From: Lunularia cruciata
Lineage: Eukaryota; Streptophyta; Marchantiopsida; Lunulariales; Lunulariaceae
Direction: 5' to 3'
Length of the DNA stretch: 64,000 nucleotides
NCBI GenBank assembly: GCA_948567375.1
Contig: OX419759.1
Span: 13,980,744-14,044,743, forward strand
The translations under genes and the position numbers were made by a program. Below the pieces are notes generated by a model, which saw only the letters and a program-made list of their open reading frames with translations, ran no database searches and was not told the DNA's origin. Below, one piece after another: positions 61,201 to 64,000 of this stretch (its first letter is position 1; each line of letters begins with the position of its first letter).

Positions 61201-62040
61201 ATGTTACTAAATTGAGAGGCAATATGTTTGCTTTGATAGAGGTGCATTAGCAAAAAGTCCTTGGGAATGTAATCCCTACCTCAAGGCTCATATATCAAGA
61301 CAAGGAGTAGCCCCTAAGCAATGGAAGACACGACCAAGAAGTTCAAAGTCTTGTTCAAGCATAAGAAGATGGGGAATGGCTAGAAGGGATACAATGATCT
61401 CATGAGGCATGTCATGGTGACCTTGATAATGAAGTTTTTCAAGTCAATTAGGACTATGTATGTCAAAAATGGCCATGCAATATTCTTCTAGTTATTGCAC
61501 AAAGGCAACCCCATGGACTAGGCATAAATGTTTTACCACCAAACCATAAAATTGATAGAGCAATTACAAATGAGTAGCGGAAATACCTACCTCTCCTCAT
61601 TCATGATACATTTGTACATCAAGATGAAGCTATTGAGAAAGGAGGAGAAGAAGATATTTCCCATATACCACTACCCATCAAGATATTACCAATCCCATCC
61701 CAAGTATACATTTGAGTTACAAAAGTTCAAAGAAGTGCTACCAAAGTATAAAGAGATAAAAAGATGGATCAAGAGCCTAAAAACTGCTAGAGCAAGCTCC
61801 AACAAGAGGAAGAATAATGCATTAAAAACCAAGATGACTGCAAAGAGGCACAAGCCTCATCCATTAGGAATCAATAAGTCTTTAGAGGACATTGATTCCA
61901 ATTTGATAGTGATGATAAAGGTGACCAAGATCAGAGGTTACACCCAAAGTGAGGCCTATGTAGGAGGAGGAAGAGAGAGGTGGTGGATAGGATCCAATAT
62001 CAACATGACCACCTTTGATGTCAACAATATCTTTCTCTAG
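58280..62040 (+). pseudogene. Degraded coiled-coil ORF region with the 48-residue motif (copy e)
   Basis: Plus-strand coding remnants. Short open stretches at 58406-58666, 59302-59565 (a Q/L/E helical stretch), 60528-60984 and 61528-62040 are separated by stops and frame changes. The motif is at 61474-61617 (H-A-I-F-F; then K-G-N-P-M-D; then T-Y-L-S-S-F-M-I-H-L-Y), 48 codons. Stops replace the Q and W positions conserved in copies a and b. After the motif comes a very basic stretch (K/R-rich, 61.75-61.87 kb). No polymerase domain is seen. No LTR of the R or E2 type is visible downstream; an L1 LTR fragment follows. Confidence 0.5.
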
Positions 62041-62104
62041 GATTGAACTCTCCTCAGACTAAGAGTGTAGCAATGCAAACTATGAAGAAGAAATACAATC
62101 TTAT

Positions 62105-62482
62105 AAGTTGGGCTATCTCTCACTCAAGATGAACCTTTGATGGCTATTAGAGTAGCACACCATGGACTAATAAGGCAAAGAACTAAACTTCATCACACTT
62201 CTTCAAGGCTAGAACTCCAATGCACCTCTAAGATTCAAGACATTATTCACAGTTTAGATTGGTGACACCTCCCACGCTTGATAGAGAACTAAATGAGAGA
62301 GAGATAAAAAGTTGCAAATAAAAAGATGATGAGTACCTCGTCACCTCTGGTTTATATACTTATGAAATAGTTACATACCACCATGTAACTCAAGTTACTA
62401 GGCAAAAATTCATATAAAGTCTAAAGGAATATCCAAACTCATGGGAGTAATCCCCTAAGCATGTATTCTTAAGTTGAACCAA
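62105..62482 (-). mobile_element. L1-family LTR, truncated by E3
   Basis: Matches the E1 LTRs from their TGAGCCGG end through TATATAAACC (minus strand) to the phrase AAGCATGTGATCTTATCTTGG, here AAGCATGTATTCTTAAGTTG. At 62483 the chromovirus LTR begins abruptly. Its remaining part would lie beyond the window. It includes a roughly 40-bp insertion near 62.25 kb. Confidence 0.8.
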
Positions 62483-63079
62483 TGTAATACTCCAAGGACA
62501 AGAAAAATCTCCAAGAAAGATACAGGAGAGAAACCCCAAGTTTCACACTCAATCCTTTGATGCCCCAAAGGAGCACCTTCTCTTTATTATAAAGCAAAGA
62601 GGATCCTCTCAAAGGAAGCTCCACCCTTATATTAGATACATAGATTGGTGACCTATCAATGAGCTCCATCCTTGGATAGTTGTTTAGACGGGTGATGTGT
62701 CAGTCCTTGTCCTACCTAGTTGGTCAAACAAGTTTGACCAAAGGAATCTTTAGGGAATCTTCTTATATGGAGCTTATAATTGCATGAGTGAGGAGGTATT
62801 GATGGAAAGCTGTTGAAAATATGAATCATAGGGGGAGAAGGTAAGCCTTTTTTCTCTTAATAGGAGGAATCTTTCCATTTTTGAGACCTAATTCATCTGT
62901 TTAGGCCTCCAAAACTGGCTCTTAAGTTTTCAAGCTATTTTTGGCTTCTACCCTATTAGTAGAAGTATATTTTTGGTGACACCTCTATCTGATCTACCTA
63001 GTCCATTGCACATAACATCCTTCTAGATGTTACTAAGCCAATTTTCACCTCTAGATAATATTTAGATGCTTGTATTACA
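62483..63079 (-). mobile_element. E3 3' LTR (597 bp)
   Basis: TGTAATAC ... GTATTACA ends. It is homologous to the solo LTR at 23987-24770 in opposite orientation, lacking that copy's 156-bp internal duplication. The shared TATA region (TTATAATAAAGAG on the minus strand) is near 62.59 kb. Confidence 0.85.
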
Positions 63080-63095
63080 AACCTCTCCCTTTTAA
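63080..63095 (-). promoter_or_regulatory. E3 polypurine tract
   Basis: Minus strand AAAAGGGAGAGGTT directly abuts the 3' LTR. It is correctly placed and purine-rich. Confidence 0.75.
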
Positions 63096-63189
63096 GACGT
63101 AATGTCCTTGTTGCAAAGTTGTTGCTTAAAATATTAAACTAACACTATTGCATTGGTCAAGTTAGCTGTTGGCTCCCATATTGCCTTGC

Positions 63190-64000
63190 ATAGTGGGTAC
63201 TCTTTCTAATGGACCAAATATTCCACACATGGATGATGAGTACCACGGATGCATTTTTGGAGAATGCATTTGACCCCATATTCCTCCTCATCAACTAGGG
63301 TTGGACACAATAGACTTTCTTGGATGGAAGAGAAGTGGAGCAATTGGGGAGCATATTGATATAATAAGGAAACATGAAACACCGTGTGGATCTTCATATG
63401 TGGCAATAGCTTGAGGTGATAGGCCATAGCACTAATGCAATGAAGGATGGAGAAAGGTCCAATAAAATGAGGTCTGAGCTTATGAGGACCAACTAACTTG
63501 AGGTTGGTGATTGACAGCCAGACTTGATCTCCCGCATTGAACTCCATGTATTGGTGGTGTATATTTGCATATTGCTTTTGCCAATTTTGGACAATCTACA
63601 ACTTGTGCTTGGCATGCTCCACCCTTATTGGATTCTAGAAAAAAAAAGTGCTGACAACATCAACCTTGGTAGCCATCGGACGGACCTTCATCAAGCTTGA
63701 AGGTGTGAAAGGATGCTCTCCATACATGAGGAAGAATGGTATGACTTGTGTGGAGGCATTCACTGAATTGTTGTAAGCAGGTTCCACCACTAGGAGTAAG
63801 GTGTCACAACTCTCTTGCTCATTCAACATAAAGCCTCAAAGCATGTCCTCAATAGTGCAATTTTCCCTCTCTATTTGTCCATCAATCTATGGATGGTAAG
63901 TTGTGGACATAACCAATTTGGTTTTGAAGAACCCAAAGAGTGTTCTCCAAAACAAACTAGTGAATTGAGTACCTCTATCTATGATGAGCACTCGAGACAA
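63190..64000 (-). pseudogene. E3 integrase with chromodomain region
   Basis: From the window edge, minus strand: D-R-G-T-Q-F-T-S, then H-P-stop-I-D-G-Q where H-P-Q-T-D-G-Q is expected; A-Y-N-N-S-V-N-A-S; F-F-L-M-Y-G-E-H-P. Next come V-W-L-S, L-R-P-H-F-I-G-P-F, K-I-H-T-V-F-H-V-S-L-L, and a tail near 63.21-63.28 kb with V-E-Y-L-V, the start of a chromodomain. This order is diagnostic of plant chromoviruses. The TAG in HPQ is from CAG, and another stop (TGA) replaces a likely CGA nearby. Confidence 0.85.

Larger units (their letters stand above)
62483..64000 (-). mobile_element. E3: Ty3/gypsy chromovirus, family L2, 3' part
   Basis: 3' LTR at 62483-63079, purine tract, then integrase to the window edge on the minus strand. 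The element continues past 64000. It is inserted in an L1 LTR. Confidence 0.8.

Overview
This is a nuclear window from a land plant. The only intact gene has 14 exons and short GT-AG introns. It encodes the plant form of the spliceosomal helicase Aquarius. Most of the rest is old, nested LTR-retrotransposon sequence that is full of stop codons and nearly free of CpG. The short introns together with gypsy-rich, CpG-depleted flanks fit a non-flowering land plant such as a bryophyte, but the sequence does not settle the lineage.

Layout. 1-3.0 kb: CpG-containing unique DNA with a perfect hairpin and a 144-bp tandem array. 3.0-14.77 kb: a Copia-like gag scrap, LTR fragments (families called L1 and R here), and degraded ORFs with coiled coils. 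14.77-38.88 kb: one very large Ty3/gypsy element on the minus strand, called E2. It is interrupted by element B (14871-18710, target duplication GGGTC), a solo LTR of family L2 (23987-24770, imperfect TAGG duplication) and a complete second gypsy element, E1 (28185-35999, both LTRs present). 38.9-41.6 kb: another coiled-coil ORF directly upstream of E2's 5' LTR, as if the two elements shared that LTR. 41.7-46.65 kb: a very AT-rich stretch with no recognisable gene. 47.2-56.3 kb: AQR with its UTRs and CpG-rich upstream region. 57.9-62.0 kb: another degraded coiled-coil ORF. 62.1-64.0 kb: an L1 LTR broken by a chromovirus (E3) that runs off the end.

Main observation. E2 has gag and pol on the minus strand and then, between integrase and the 3' LTR, a third ORF. 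It carries a conserved motif of about 48 residues (Q-A-[IV]-F-F, then N-W, then a closing H-[FL]-Y) followed by charged helical or coiled-coil sequence. The same motif occurs in five independent copies in this window, including element B, which carries no visible polymerase. I do not recognise this domain. It is the best candidate here for something undescribed: a third ORF in the env-like position of giant gypsy elements, also carried by polymerase-less relatives.

Stop codons in the element ORFs fall where CAG, CGA or TGG codons are expected, including inside a diagnostic integrase motif. This fits deamination of methylated cytosine. AQR and its flanks keep CpG and an open frame.
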